A stretch of 64,000 bases of DNA from Sipunculus nudus (taxonomy: Eukaryota; Annelida; Sipuncula; Golfingiida; Sipunculidae). The stretch lies in assembly GCA_026874595.1 (NCBI GenBank), contig CM049312.1, positions 66,990,929 to 67,054,928 on the forward strand. Reading direction: 5' to 3'. Shown piece after piece: positions 1 through 9,194 of the stretch. Below the pieces are notes generated by a model that was not told the DNA's origin, did not search any database, and saw only the letters and a list, made by a program, of their open reading frames with translations. The position numbers were made by a program, and so were the translations under genes. How positions within the stretch are numbered: position 1 is the stretch's first letter; the number at the start of each line of letters is the position of its first letter.

Positions 1-404
1 GCGAGACCAAAGTGTTGATACCTATCGATTGGTTGGCGCTGATAATCGGTAGGCTTTGGCAGATAGTCGGGGAATGTACGGCTTTATCGAAAGATATGAA
101 ACGAATGCAACAGGTTTTGATCGCGAATATGCAGGATCCCGGCGCGGCTTCTTTAGACGTGTTTCCAACTTCCAGATCGTCGCAAGATACGATTGAACGC
201 AATATGAAGATGGAGGCAAGGAGCACTAGGCTGCTTGAACAGATCGGCAGAAGTACACAAAATACACAAGACAGATGTCGCCCGAAGGACGTTCCTGTCA
301 ACCCAAGACGGAAAAGGAACGAAAAGGAACAGAACAAGAAGAGGGAGGAAAAGCGTGCCCAGATGATGGCAGAATCACTCCAACAACTTGATCTGGAGCC
401 TTAA
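1..404 (+). CDS. C-terminal part of an unidentified protein, cut by window start
   Basis: The reading frame is open to the first bases of the window and has no ATG near the edge, so this is the 3' end of a gene that starts outside. About 133 residues are visible. The first part is mixed hydrophobic and helical; the last 45 residues are very basic and lysine/arginine/glutamate-rich (around RRKRNEKEQNKK), which suggests a helical nucleic-acid-binding or nuclear-localising tail. An AATAAA signal 59 bases after the stop supports a real 3' end. I do not recognise the family. Confidence 0.5.
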   Translation, partial: ETKVLIPIDWLALIIGRLWQIVGECTALSKDMKRMQQVLIANMQDPGAASLDVFPTSRSSQDTIERNMKMEARSTRLLEQIGRSTQNTQDRCRPKDVPVNPRRKRNEKEQNKKREEKRAQMMAESLQQLDLEP

Positions 405-462
405 CAGGGTTAAGAGACTGCAAATTATGTGGGTGCATGGTCTATGGTGTTTATACTCTTCG

Positions 463-468
463 AATAAA
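463..468 (+). terminator. polyadenylation signal AATAAA
   Basis: AATAAA 59 bases after the stop of the plus-strand gene at the window start. A facing AATAAA on the minus strand lies at 631-636, so 405-704 is a convergent 3' intergenic region with no gene. Confidence 0.6.
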
Positions 469-630
469 ACATTGTTTTTCCTTCGATGACATGTACTGTT
501 GTTTATTGTGTGATGATGTGCGTGTGAATAATTGATCGACAAAAGCGGACAGTGAAGAGAATGCTAGTCATTACGTGTAACTGTCAATGCGATGAAAAAA
601 ACCAGACATAATCATATAAAGACGATACAG

Positions 631-636
631 TTTATT
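631..636 (-). terminator. polyadenylation signal AATAAA (minus strand)
   Basis: TTTATT on the plus strand reads AATAAA on the minus strand, about 70 bases beyond the stop of the 705-1922 gene. Confidence 0.5.
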
Positions 637-704
637 ACCTAATAATAAGTGTATCAAACCATATGCATAACCTGGTATAAATGTATATCGAACGACCGGG
701 GTCG

Positions 705-1922
705 TCACAATCCCGTTGCGACCCACTCTTCCAACAATCCGTACCAGTCCTCAGATGCGTAAGTTTTTAGATACATACGATCATCACACGTCAATGTGCG
801 CGTGTCGACAGACGATGCACAAACGGGAAGTTCAACCGTGAACCCCCGTGTGCCGTCTGGGTACACCTGCCATGAGATCCTAAAACTTTCACGGTAGTAG
901 TCGACGTGAGCTGATAGGGTTCGGAGCGCATTGCGGCATATATGCAAGAAGCCTGTGCAGCTGAAGGTGCACGACTTTAGCGAGAGGTATCCTCCTGGCA
1001 GGCCGCAATTGTGTGGGTCATCGATCATGATGTCCAGACGGCACGAGTCCGGGTGCACGTTATGTTTAGCCATACAAGCGAATATTGTTCTCAACATGTG
1101 AACGGCTCTCTTCCCTGCGCCGACTGTAAATTCTACCGCCATGCACACCAAACTTTTCGCGTCCAGGAGGCTGGCACAGCCGGGATTCCTAGAGAACGCA
1201 CGGTGCAGTCCCTGCAGGAGCACGAACGCCTCTTGCGATGCGTGCCCCGACCCATCTTTCCCTTGTTGTTCGTCAAGCAAGATCACCCGCGGTGCCTGTA
1301 CAAAGGAGTTAACGTCATGAAGCAACGCGTGCACATTGACTTCCTCGATGCAGGACGAACCTTCCTCCGACCGATCCTGTTTGAAAGGCGTCACTTGATC
1401 AGGGAATACAGGATGCTCGCTGAGATACTTGCGCTTCATGGCAAGACAGGTGGAACACTCCCTGAAGGGAACCACTGCTCCGCTGTGTACAGGGTCGGCA
1501 AAAATATTAAGGTCCAGGCAACAGGTAGCGTCCTGTACGCGAGAGCGCATACCACCGATGTCCAAGACGTCATTTGTGAACATCGGCACTGGCATATCTT
1601 TCGTGTTTGTGTAAAAAACTCCGGGGCGTCCGAACGGCAGGATGTCAGACTTTAGATCGTTTGACCGTTCATGTTGAATGTGTGGCAGTTGCCCTTGCGC
1701 CACGTCTTTCCCATATGCGGACAGTGACATTTCTCTGAACCTTTTTGAACTTTTGCTCGGGTCAAACAGTATCGTGTTCAACCGATATGCCGCTTTCAGT
1801 TTGAGGGCACTGTTGAATATGCGTGTTTTCCGTTTCGACCTGAGACGTTTCCCCTTGGGACCCGCTACGGTGCGCCTGGTTGCACTCGTTGACGTTTGAC
1901 GTCCCATTGATTTCATTCGCAT
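705..1922 (-). CDS. unidentified 405-residue protein with basic N-terminus
   Basis: Long minus-strand frame. The open frame reaches 1928 at a TTG, but the first ATG is at 1922 and is preferred. The first 40 residues are rich in Arg/Lys/Ser/Thr (for example KGKRLRSKRKTR), like a nuclear-localisation or nucleic-acid-binding tail. The remainder is a globular, cysteine-containing sequence without a recognisable motif. The stop lies just upstream of a polyadenylation signal. It follows the 1989-3959 gene on the same strand with a 66-base gap, so both may share a 3' end. A capsid or tegument role is possible from the context but nothing in the sequence shows it. Confidence 0.7.
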   Translation of the reverse strand: MRMKSMGRQTSTSATRRTVAGPKGKRLRSKRKTRIFNSALKLKAAYRLNTILFDPSKSSKRFREMSLSAYGKDVAQGQLPHIQHERSNDLKSDILPFGRPGVFYTNTKDMPVPMFTNDVLDIGGMRSRVQDATCCLDLNIFADPVHSGAVVPFRECSTCLAMKRKYLSEHPVFPDQVTPFKQDRSEEGSSCIEEVNVHALLHDVNSFVQAPRVILLDEQQGKDGSGHASQEAFVLLQGLHRAFSRNPGCASLLDAKSLVCMAVEFTVGAGKRAVHMLRTIFACMAKHNVHPDSCRLDIMIDDPHNCGLPGGYLSLKSCTFSCTGFLHICRNALRTLSAHVDYYRESFRISWQVYPDGTRGFTVELPVCASSVDTRTLTCDDRMYLKTYASEDWYGLLEEWVATGL

Positions 1923-1988
1923 GACCAATGTGTGCTATACTCCCGCGAATACACAGATGGTATTACATCTCGTTGCACCTCCTAATAA

Positions 1989-3959
1989 TCAACCGGACAA
2001 GCACACGCCGGGGTCACAGTACACTTTATGTCCCTGTAACACTTGTATGCACCGTTTCAACCACAGGGGGCGAAACCTACAAGAACTGTTGAAGTTTCCG
2101 TACACGACGTACATTAATGCTGCGACAACTGCCGAACCGCAAGGCAGCGAAGAATCCTTTTCGTACATCACACCCATCCGTGCCCTGTTCAATGCGCACA
2201 GCGGAGACGAAAACGCGTGATGGTAAAAAACCGAGGGGTTCAAACCCTTCAATAGGAATCCGTCGAGTGGATCCACGTCGCGTTGAGACATGTCTGACAA
2301 GCGCTTTTGCAACGTGTTTAACACAGAGACGAATGTGTTAACGTTGGCAACCGGCTGCATTGCGCACGCCTTCTCCATGCCTAACGACAATAGCATTTGT
2401 TCTATCACACGGTACCAATCGTAGAATGCGCACATGCTGCACAGCAAGCACTCTGTCGGTGTGTCTTCCGGTGCAAGTTCCCAATCGACTGCCCATTCCA
2501 CACCCTCAGGCGGGGTGACAGCAGGAAAAAAGGACTTGCTTTTACCTCTTAACAGGTTGAGTCGGCTTCTCTGCGACGTTCGCAGAACAACGGACCGAAC
2601 CTCTTCCAGTGTTTCCGCCATCCGGCGGTACGCAATGCCGGCCTCTGAGGGTTCTGCCGCAACACAGGCCCCCGCTTCCTCAGCAGCAGAAGGCGTCAAC
2701 GCATTATTTTCGTGTTGAAGTAATGCGTCAGGTTGGTGCCAAGAACGACCGCAGTGGGAACTGTAACCCCGCAGTACAAGCGTGGGGGACACGGTTCTCG
2801 TCGCTGCTGTCTCTCTACCTGTGTTGTTTCGTTCCCTTCCTGTCGGGTAAGGCCGAAACCGAGAGAAATCAGGGGCACGTCCCGAACGCGCAGCGCGTTG
2901 TGCAACATGTCCGGTTGTTATGTTGTCTTTGCACTGAACCGTATCTGTATCACGTGTAAAGTCACACATGAAGTCCCACCTGCGTTGAAACGAACGAACA
3001 TATTCTGACATGTCGGACCCACACACGCCAAAGCACGCGTCTGCCATCATGCAGGTAATGTCTTTGAACCTCGACGATGCATCGGCTTTAACACACAGAG
3101 CCTCTTCGTACTCTTCCGGGTGCAAACGCGCTGTGTCCGTTTGTTGTCTGTTGCCACTCGCGTTCGTGTCGCCTTGGTGGATGTCGTCGGTCGTGGGTAG
3201 TCTAGGTAACTCTAAACCGGACGTCACAACCCACGGCCCGATAACACGCGCACTGTCTGCGCTAGTGTCTACCCTGTCGTTCGCCGGAGTGTTATGGAAG
3301 CCTTGGCTGGCAGAACGTTGCCACAGGGCCAACCCATTGTGTAACTGCAAAATCTGAGCTACAATGTGGCTGTTATTGTGCACGTGCCACGTCCTCCACA
3401 TATCCCCCTTTTCAATACGTAAGAGCGGCCTGTTGCCATCCACACGTCCAGCATTGTCGTGTCCTGTATTGAACGACGAGAACTGGCAGCGGTTGTGGAT
3501 GAAGTGCACATGAAATACTTCGGGTGTGATTGAATTCAACACTTCTTCGTCTAACGCGTTCGAAATATCATCGGGATCAGCGGCGGGCCGTGCTTCGAGC
3601 CGTGTCAGAGCTGCGTGTACGCGGCGCCAGTAAAGAATGACTAGGGACGTGGTCAGGCTAGAAAAGAAAGGTTTAAACTGCATGGCGTTAGCAAAACCTT
3701 CCACCCACTCACAAAACTGTTCATCGCGTGCAGCACGTGCATTAAACGCACAAACAGCGCACACCTGGCTTCCCCTTATGGCACCTACGTACTGTGAAGC
3801 GAGTAAGGGCCCATCAAAATCGCCGTATCGCTCACGATATCTTTTCCACCGGTGGCTGGTTAGTATCTCGGCTGGGGACGCATGCAATCCGTCTTTTAGT
3901 CCTTCTTGAAAACAGCTCTCGCGTTTTTGTGTCGTTCTGTTCGTTTCATGACACGCCAT
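1989..3959 (-). CDS. large cysteine-rich protein, possible UL32-like packaging protein
   Basis: A 656-residue minus-strand gene; the ATG at 3959 is the first in frame. It holds CxxC pairs near residue 70 (CAVC) and near residue 520 (CLLCSMC), and a further cysteine-containing C-terminal stretch. A low-complexity, polar middle separates the two halves. Widely spaced CxxC pairs at both ends recall the zinc-binding UL32 family of herpesvirus DNA-packaging proteins, which are of similar length, but I see no decisive shared motif, so this is only a suggestion. A TATA-like box at 4043-4049 lies about 85 bases upstream of the start. Confidence 0.7.
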   Translation of the reverse strand: MACHETNRTTQKRESCFQEGLKDGLHASPAEILTSHRWKRYRERYGDFDGPLLASQYVGAIRGSQVCAVCAFNARAARDEQFCEWVEGFANAMQFKPFFSSLTTSLVILYWRRVHAALTRLEARPAADPDDISNALDEEVLNSITPEVFHVHFIHNRCQFSSFNTGHDNAGRVDGNRPLLRIEKGDMWRTWHVHNNSHIVAQILQLHNGLALWQRSASQGFHNTPANDRVDTSADSARVIGPWVVTSGLELPRLPTTDDIHQGDTNASGNRQQTDTARLHPEEYEEALCVKADASSRFKDITCMMADACFGVCGSDMSEYVRSFQRRWDFMCDFTRDTDTVQCKDNITTGHVAQRAARSGRAPDFSRFRPYPTGRERNNTGRETAATRTVSPTLVLRGYSSHCGRSWHQPDALLQHENNALTPSAAEEAGACVAAEPSEAGIAYRRMAETLEEVRSVVLRTSQRSRLNLLRGKSKSFFPAVTPPEGVEWAVDWELAPEDTPTECLLCSMCAFYDWYRVIEQMLLSLGMEKACAMQPVANVNTFVSVLNTLQKRLSDMSQRDVDPLDGFLLKGLNPSVFYHHAFSSPLCALNRARMGVMYEKDSSLPCGSAVVAALMYVVYGNFNSSCRFRPLWLKRCIQVLQGHKVYCDPGVCLSG

Positions 3960-4042
3960 GGATGTCACGCTTGTCCCCGAAACATGCAGCGCGAGTATCC
4001 TGGTATTTTGTATACAACGAAATACATAACAACAAACGTACC

Positions 4043-4049
4043 ATATATA
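4043..4049 (-). promoter_or_regulatory. TATA-like box for the 1989-3959 gene
   Basis: The minus strand reads TATATAT here, about 85 bases upstream of the ATG at 3959. The gap 3960-4199 otherwise holds only AT-rich sequence and an ATTAAA-type signal (minus) near 4103 that may serve the primase gene. Confidence 0.4.
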
Positions 4050-4199
4050 GACATCTGCCCACTCATCACAAGAACACTTCCGAAATAGATCGATTATGAA
4101 ACTTTAATAATAACTCATGTATGTAATACAAACCGTGCCCGCATATGCATCTGGATAACCCCTTTCTTCACCCCACCCCCCCTAATCTGTTTATCACCG

Positions 4200-7118
4200 T
4201 TAATTTACACTAAACCTTGTAATCGCACGCCATCCGCCACTGCACCGGTTATGGAAACAATAGTAGACAAGGCTAAACCTCAAGGGAGCATCTAATAATT
4301 GCTCACCTTTGGTAGGGCGACGGCGACAGTACCGTTTTAGGTCCTCAGCGTCTTGCGAGTCCTGTGACACGTAATCGTCCCCTGACATGTCACCCTCTTC
4401 TGAGCACGTGTCAACCGGTTCACCTTCGTCTAGATTGAAACCTTTTTGGCGCAAATACGTCTCAAGGCCATCCACGGACGCGGTCGGGTGTAGCGAGCAG
4501 CGGAGACGCAATCTGCAATCAGAGCGTGTCGTATGGTCGTAGTACACACACGCTGGCCAGGACGTGTTGTTGTCATTACGCTTACTTGGGGCATGCACCG
4601 GGGGAGATATCTGAAATTCGACACAGATACCGTGAGCTCTGACCTCAGCTTCCTGTCTGGTACCTGCCCAATGCTTGCTGCGTTTTGCATGTATGAAACC
4701 TAACCGCAGAAACTCATCCGCGATCTGAAACAAGGGCCTCGGACGTTTTTCGGTCGGTAAGGTTGAAGCGGCTGGCAATTGAGGACCTGTCAGAAGTGCT
4801 TCCAGCATGCAGGGCTTCACGACAATGTTTAACGCTTTCAAAAGGGAGTCACCCGTACAAAGAGACAAGTCGGCGGGAGTTGCATGCAGGAGCCGAGGGT
4901 GGTTTGTTCCCCAGTGGCACAAAATGAATTGGGCACAGCGAGAAAACTTGTCCTGCTCGCGCGTGCTTTCAACCACCCGCATAGCCATTTGGTCCACTGC
5001 ATGTACAGGGGCATCCGGGCCGTTTGTTGGGCAGTTGCGTAAAAATGACGACACAGACAAACCCGAGCGTCCACGCTGCTTGATCACCAGACCTCTTTTC
5101 AGGTGTTCGTTCGAGTGCATAGCCGGAAACGGGTCCTTGTGCATCAGTCCAACAGTTGGGTCCAAGTGGTTGCGCAGGCACGTTTCGTGCATGACATCCG
5201 GGTCGGAACCGTGGCACAGGGTCGGTACCACGGTCAGGGGGTCGAACGGTTGACTACCGTCGGCTTTACCGGAATGTGGCATGCGGCACTGGCCCCTGAA
5301 GACGGCCATGTCTATAAACCGTTCTAAGTTAGCCTCTTTCCCCAACCTGTGGACCAACGGCCGCAAACTCTCATCGGCCCTCAAAAATCCAAAAAGCATG
5401 TCTTGATACGAGAGGAAAGCTTCGGCTGATTCGAAACAAACGTTAGGCGGGAGCTGCACGACCACCCTGAGCGACCGTGTCCGCTGCAGTTCGGTGAGCG
5501 TGCGCAGCAGGTTATCTTCGTCTGCGCTCACGCGACGGTTGTCATCCAACGGTCTCATGTTTGCACGGCTTGGTACCTGCGAAGGGTTTTCATCGTACAC
5601 GGCGCAACACGGGGGCAGCGAGTTTGACATGTATACGAACAACCTGCTTCCAAGTATGTCTGGGTGTGTGGCCATGTACGATTCAAGTTCGGATTTTCCA
5701 TGGGCGCCCTTCGTCAAAACGGAAGCGGCTGCAGATTCTGTGTCCGTTTTCTCTTGTCCCAGTGCCACACGCACAGATCCCACGAGACCCATGACGGATG
5801 TGTACAAAGCCCTCGCAATAGCGTACACTTCTGACAGGGTTGGAGCGTCATATTGAGTCCTGTATGTCATGTCTACGTCGAACATGACGGAAAACAAACT
5901 CAGTACGGGGTCCACTTTCACGTGCAAAGATCCTCCTAACTCGTTCAGGCGCACGGTGTCGTAATCGGATCGCCCAACCACGCACAAGGCCTGTTTCATG
6001 TCCATGTGGTAAAGGTAAGACAGTACATCACACACATGCAGTCCAGGATAAGCCCGTGCGACAGACATCGCGTACTGGACACGGACTTCCGCGCCTGTGT
6101 CGCTTGGCATTCCACTGACGCGTCTCCTCTCCACTTCCGCGAGAGGTGCCTTCACCCGTGCGGTAATCCCAGCGTAATCCTTGGAAGCCCTCCATGACCG
6201 GCGGTCGGTGCAGACTGGGACGAAACCTCCCGACGTCTTGACGGGGCGCGACAACGCTGGGAGAAAACGGGCGTAGTTCCTGAACCGACCGCCGTCGCTC
6301 CCTTGCTGTAATGCATGTTGGGACACAAATGTAACACAATCCGCAAGTCTCGAAAAATGTGGAGACGGGACATCTGTCACATTTCTGTAAACAGCGTTCC
6401 AATTTGAAACAGCCAGCTGTTTTAGAGCGTGTTGGTTCTTGATGGACAAGGCTGTGGTGCGCGTTACACTGCTGTCGTGACCGCCGACAGAATCCAACCC
6501 CCAGTGCACGACGGCCGGGTCGTAACGTTTTAGCTTAGCCTGAGCTACGTCAAGGGGTGTGTCTGAGAACACAGCGCATAGCACATCCCGCATGTACCGT
6601 CCCAGCTTGCACCGCTCCAACAGTGGCATCACCTTATCAAGCTGCAAACGAATTTCATATTCCGCCTGCCGTTTGCACTGTCGGCAATTGTCCGAGACGG
6701 CCAGTGTCCAAATCGCGGGGCACATGGGGTGCACTGGCGGCCGTGTGTAGATGGGGCTTTGTCCGAATGCTTCCATGATCTTACGCACCACGGTGGCCAC
6801 GTGGATCCTCATCCACGAAATGTTTGCAATCACTGCCGAGATCGTTTGGTGCTGGCACATTTCTACATGCGTGTTGAATCCGTACCACCATCGCACAAAC
6901 TCCACAAAATGGACGAGCCCCTCGTACCCGTAGGCGTTCGAAGAAGAGAGGCCGTGCAGGGATCCGTCTTCCAAGGACCGTTCAGTCAGACAGGGATGCA
7001 TGTCGAAGGGGTTGTGGGCTTTCACGCCTTGCCCTTCCAGCCAGTCTGACCACATCGCCCACAACTTCACGTTGACAGACATGCTGCCCGCCCCGTCTGC
7101 TTTTTGTAGAGGTCGCAT
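4200..7118 (-). CDS. helicase-primase complex, primase subunit (UL52-like)
   Basis: A 972-residue protein using the ATG at 7118; an alternative ATG is at 7082. Herpesvirus UL52-type primases synthesise RNA primers at the replication fork with the helicase and an accessory subunit. Here a hydrophobic strand leads into FDVDM, giving the Asp-x-Asp metal-binding pair (D414 and D416) of the archaeo-eukaryotic primase fold. About 190 residues later comes VFRGQCRMPHSGKADG (near residue 605), matching the conserved Arg/Lys block of the family. Near residues 850-880 a Cys/His cluster (CVYYDH, then CRLRLRCSLH) fits the C-terminal zinc-binding module. The order and spacing fit the family and the length is usual for it. 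The acidic C-terminus is followed by a short basic end. The stop of the next upstream gene is 63 bases from this start, suggesting co-transcription. Confidence 0.85.
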   Translation of the reverse strand: MRPLQKADGAGSMSVNVKLWAMWSDWLEGQGVKAHNPFDMHPCLTERSLEDGSLHGLSSSNAYGYEGLVHFVEFVRWWYGFNTHVEMCQHQTISAVIANISWMRIHVATVVRKIMEAFGQSPIYTRPPVHPMCPAIWTLAVSDNCRQCKRQAEYEIRLQLDKVMPLLERCKLGRYMRDVLCAVFSDTPLDVAQAKLKRYDPAVVHWGLDSVGGHDSSVTRTTALSIKNQHALKQLAVSNWNAVYRNVTDVPSPHFSRLADCVTFVSQHALQQGSDGGRFRNYARFLPALSRPVKTSGGFVPVCTDRRSWRASKDYAGITARVKAPLAEVERRRVSGMPSDTGAEVRVQYAMSVARAYPGLHVCDVLSYLYHMDMKQALCVVGRSDYDTVRLNELGGSLHVKVDPVLSLFSVMFDVDMTYRTQYDAPTLSEVYAIARALYTSVMGLVGSVRVALGQEKTDTESAAASVLTKGAHGKSELESYMATHPDILGSRLFVYMSNSLPPCCAVYDENPSQVPSRANMRPLDDNRRVSADEDNLLRTLTELQRTRSLRVVVQLPPNVCFESAEAFLSYQDMLFGFLRADESLRPLVHRLGKEANLERFIDMAVFRGQCRMPHSGKADGSQPFDPLTVVPTLCHGSDPDVMHETCLRNHLDPTVGLMHKDPFPAMHSNEHLKRGLVIKQRGRSGLSVSSFLRNCPTNGPDAPVHAVDQMAMRVVESTREQDKFSRCAQFILCHWGTNHPRLLHATPADLSLCTGDSLLKALNIVVKPCMLEALLTGPQLPAASTLPTEKRPRPLFQIADEFLRLGFIHAKRSKHWAGTRQEAEVRAHGICVEFQISPPVHAPSKRNDNNTSWPACVYYDHTTRSDCRLRLRCSLHPTASVDGLETYLRQKGFNLDEGEPVDTCSEEGDMSGDDYVSQDSQDAEDLKRYCRRRPTKGEQLLDAPLRFSLVYYCFHNRCSGGWRAITRFSVN

Positions 7119-7181
7119 GGAGAACACGTGCAGTTGTAGAAGCGCAACGACAGACACGTGGGTGATATCCCTGTGTGTGAT

Positions 7182-7889
7182 TCACGAGGCAAAGGATGAA
7201 TCCGTGTCGATGGACGCCCTGTGCTGGACATCCCACACACGGTCAATGTACAACCGCTTACAGAGGGTTTCGTACACGTGTGTGTCAGTGGGGCATTGCG
7301 AGGCCGCACCGGAAAGGGCCGGCGGCAGGTAAAAGCGCGACACGTGCTTTAACACGAAGTGGACGGAACTTGCCTTGCACACCCACCGGCGGATCTCGTC
7401 AGACGGATACAGTGAATTGCCAACGATAAAAGTCCTAGGTACATTACGTAGAACTAAAACGGGAAGCAGTGTTACGGTGCATGCAGCTGTACCGGTCTGC
7501 CCCCGTGGGATCTCATGTTTGTTTGTCAAAATGGCGAAGACGACGTTCACGGGACGGGCAGGAGACAAACTATTGCACGCACGTGATTCCCCACGCGTTC
7601 CCCCTTTTCCCATGTCTCCGTTTGATGACAGGTATGTATTTTCCGCAGCTAAGTGGTCAAAGAGTAAGAGTGCGCGCCACTGCGGCGGGCTCACGCATGA
7701 CCTCGTCCACACGTGTTCCGGCCCTTGTCCTTCGCCTTCTGAAATGCCGTCGTACACGTCCGGGTACACCGTACTTATTAGAAGATCTGTCAGTTTGGCG
7801 TAATGGGCAGGTTTCACCCATACGGTGAGTTCACAGTCAGGATGCCAGCGTGGAAACAGTTGCTGGCAGGGGTGCTTCAGCTGTGCCAT
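7182..7889 (-). CDS. unidentified 235-residue protein
   Basis: Minus-strand frame just upstream of the primase gene. The frame is open to a GTG at 7979, but the first ATG is at 7889 and avoids overlap with the divergent plus-strand gene starting near 7914. No signal peptide or membrane segment is seen. The sequence is globular with a glycine-rich turn around residues 90-105. Its position next to the primase raises the possibility of a replication or helicase-primase accessory role, but this is context only. The 24 bases between this start and 7914 would have to hold both promoters, so one of the two starts may be misplaced. Confidence 0.6.
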   Translation of the reverse strand: MAQLKHPCQQLFPRWHPDCELTVWVKPAHYAKLTDLLISTVYPDVYDGISEGEGQGPEHVWTRSCVSPPQWRALLLFDHLAAENTYLSSNGDMGKGGTRGESRACNSLSPARPVNVVFAILTNKHEIPRGQTGTAACTVTLLPVLVLRNVPRTFIVGNSLYPSDEIRRWVCKASSVHFVLKHVSRFYLPPALSGAASQCPTDTHVYETLCKRLYIDRVWDVQHRASIDTDSSFAS

Positions 7890-7913
7890 TTTCCACTGCG
7901 TTTCGTTGTTGCG

Positions 7914-9017
7914 ATGGGAGAAAGTGTCCAGGGTAGGTTTGATAGTTTCACATTCGACCTTATGGTCCGGAACAGGCACCCGGGAGGGGATGCGGACCCA
8001 TGGCTCGAAAGTCTGTACTCGTTGGGTGTTGACGGCTTTCTGGAACTCGCAGACAGTGTGAACAGGGAGCGTGAAAAGGACGCCGCAGCCGACCGCGTGT
8101 CAGACGGTGATTCGGACCTCTCAGCCAGAGACAAGGAGCGCCACGGGGCTCAAGTTGATATGTTCAAGCAGCTCTTACACCTGGACGATGTATCACGGGA
8201 GGTCGACGAGTGCAACCCTCTCAGCAAGAATTTCGTCGACGCCGCGGTTTACGGACTGACAGAGTGCGAAAACAACAAACGGAATATAGACGATATGATC
8301 AGGGCATAGGAAAGGCGTGTCACAACCTTGCGGGACCTTGTCCAACGTGAAAGCTGGGAAATACTTGAGGCAAACCGCCGGCACTTTGTACGCGAAGGAG
8401 TATCTGCTGCAACCACGGACTGTCCTCCTGGGGCAGCTGCAGAAACGTGGCCCGGGACGAAGGACCACCAAGACGACGAGGCCAACTGGAGCGCGGCTAA
8501 GCGAGAACTGAGATCAGCCGAGGTGCTTCTGGCTGATGTGAAAAGGCACTCTAAAAAAGCGTCCGACCGTCAGTCCAACATGTTGAAGACTGTTGTCAGT
8601 TCCTACCTGTTGTTCATTAACAAAGCAAAGATGGCTAAACGTGACGAAGCAACGAAAGTCTGTGTGGACCTGGCAAAAGCTTTATACAGCTCTGAAGGTG
8701 ACGCAAGCGGGGACGTTGTTCCGGATGCTGAACGTGCAGTCAGTGCAGCCCGCGATATAATGAGCCATCAGTTTTTGGCAGAGGCACAGGAAGAAGCTGT
8801 GAACACGATGCTAGATGCTAATCTAAAAGGTGCGGTCCCGCTGCCGAGCAGTCGTATGAACCTGTGCGCGCCAGATGTACAAACAAGCCGCATGTGTTCG
8901 CAAGAATCTCCCGGAGCATCTGATGTATGCGACCCCAGTGGCCAGATTACACAGCCGCAGAGAGCAGTAAAAAAAAATCACGCATGCGCATCATTGCCTG
9001 CTGTTCAGCGCTCCTGA
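7914..9017 (+). pseudogene. coiled-coil-type protein gene interrupted by an in-frame TAG
   Basis: Two open segments in the same frame are separated only by a TAG at 8307-8309. The first can start at the ATG at 7914 (or 7803) and ends in a charged helical sequence. The second continues the same helical, charged character straight after the stop and has no ATG near its beginning. Together they cover about 367 codons from 7914. The simplest reading is one gene broken by a single nonsense change, or a stop bypassed by readthrough; the following bases (GAA) do not match the usual strong readthrough contexts. The protein is Lys/Glu/Asp/Ala-rich and helical, with a polar C-terminal tail. The family is not recognised. 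Confidence 0.6.
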
Positions 9018-9047
9018 ATGCATCATGTGACCCGCGGTACGTCATGA

Positions 9048-9080
9048 TATATATAAAAAACCACATTCCATATATAAATA
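9048..9080 (+). promoter_or_regulatory. TATA-rich promoter of the kinase-nuclease gene
   Basis: Two TATA-like elements, TATATATAAAA at 9048-9058 and TATATAAATA at 9071-9080, lie 115-145 bases upstream of the ATG at 9195. Confidence 0.5.
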
Positions 9081-9194
9081 TATACCGATAACATACGGGT
9101 CATGTACCATTCAGGAACACATTCTCAAGGGAGCACGAAGAGAGGGCCGGTGTTCCTTGCATACGACAAATCCGAACCCGTGATCTCATAGATC

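Noticed and set aside
1011-1655. Plus-strand frame of 214 codons
   Set aside because: Lies wholly antisense to the 705-1922 gene; no domain and no promoter.
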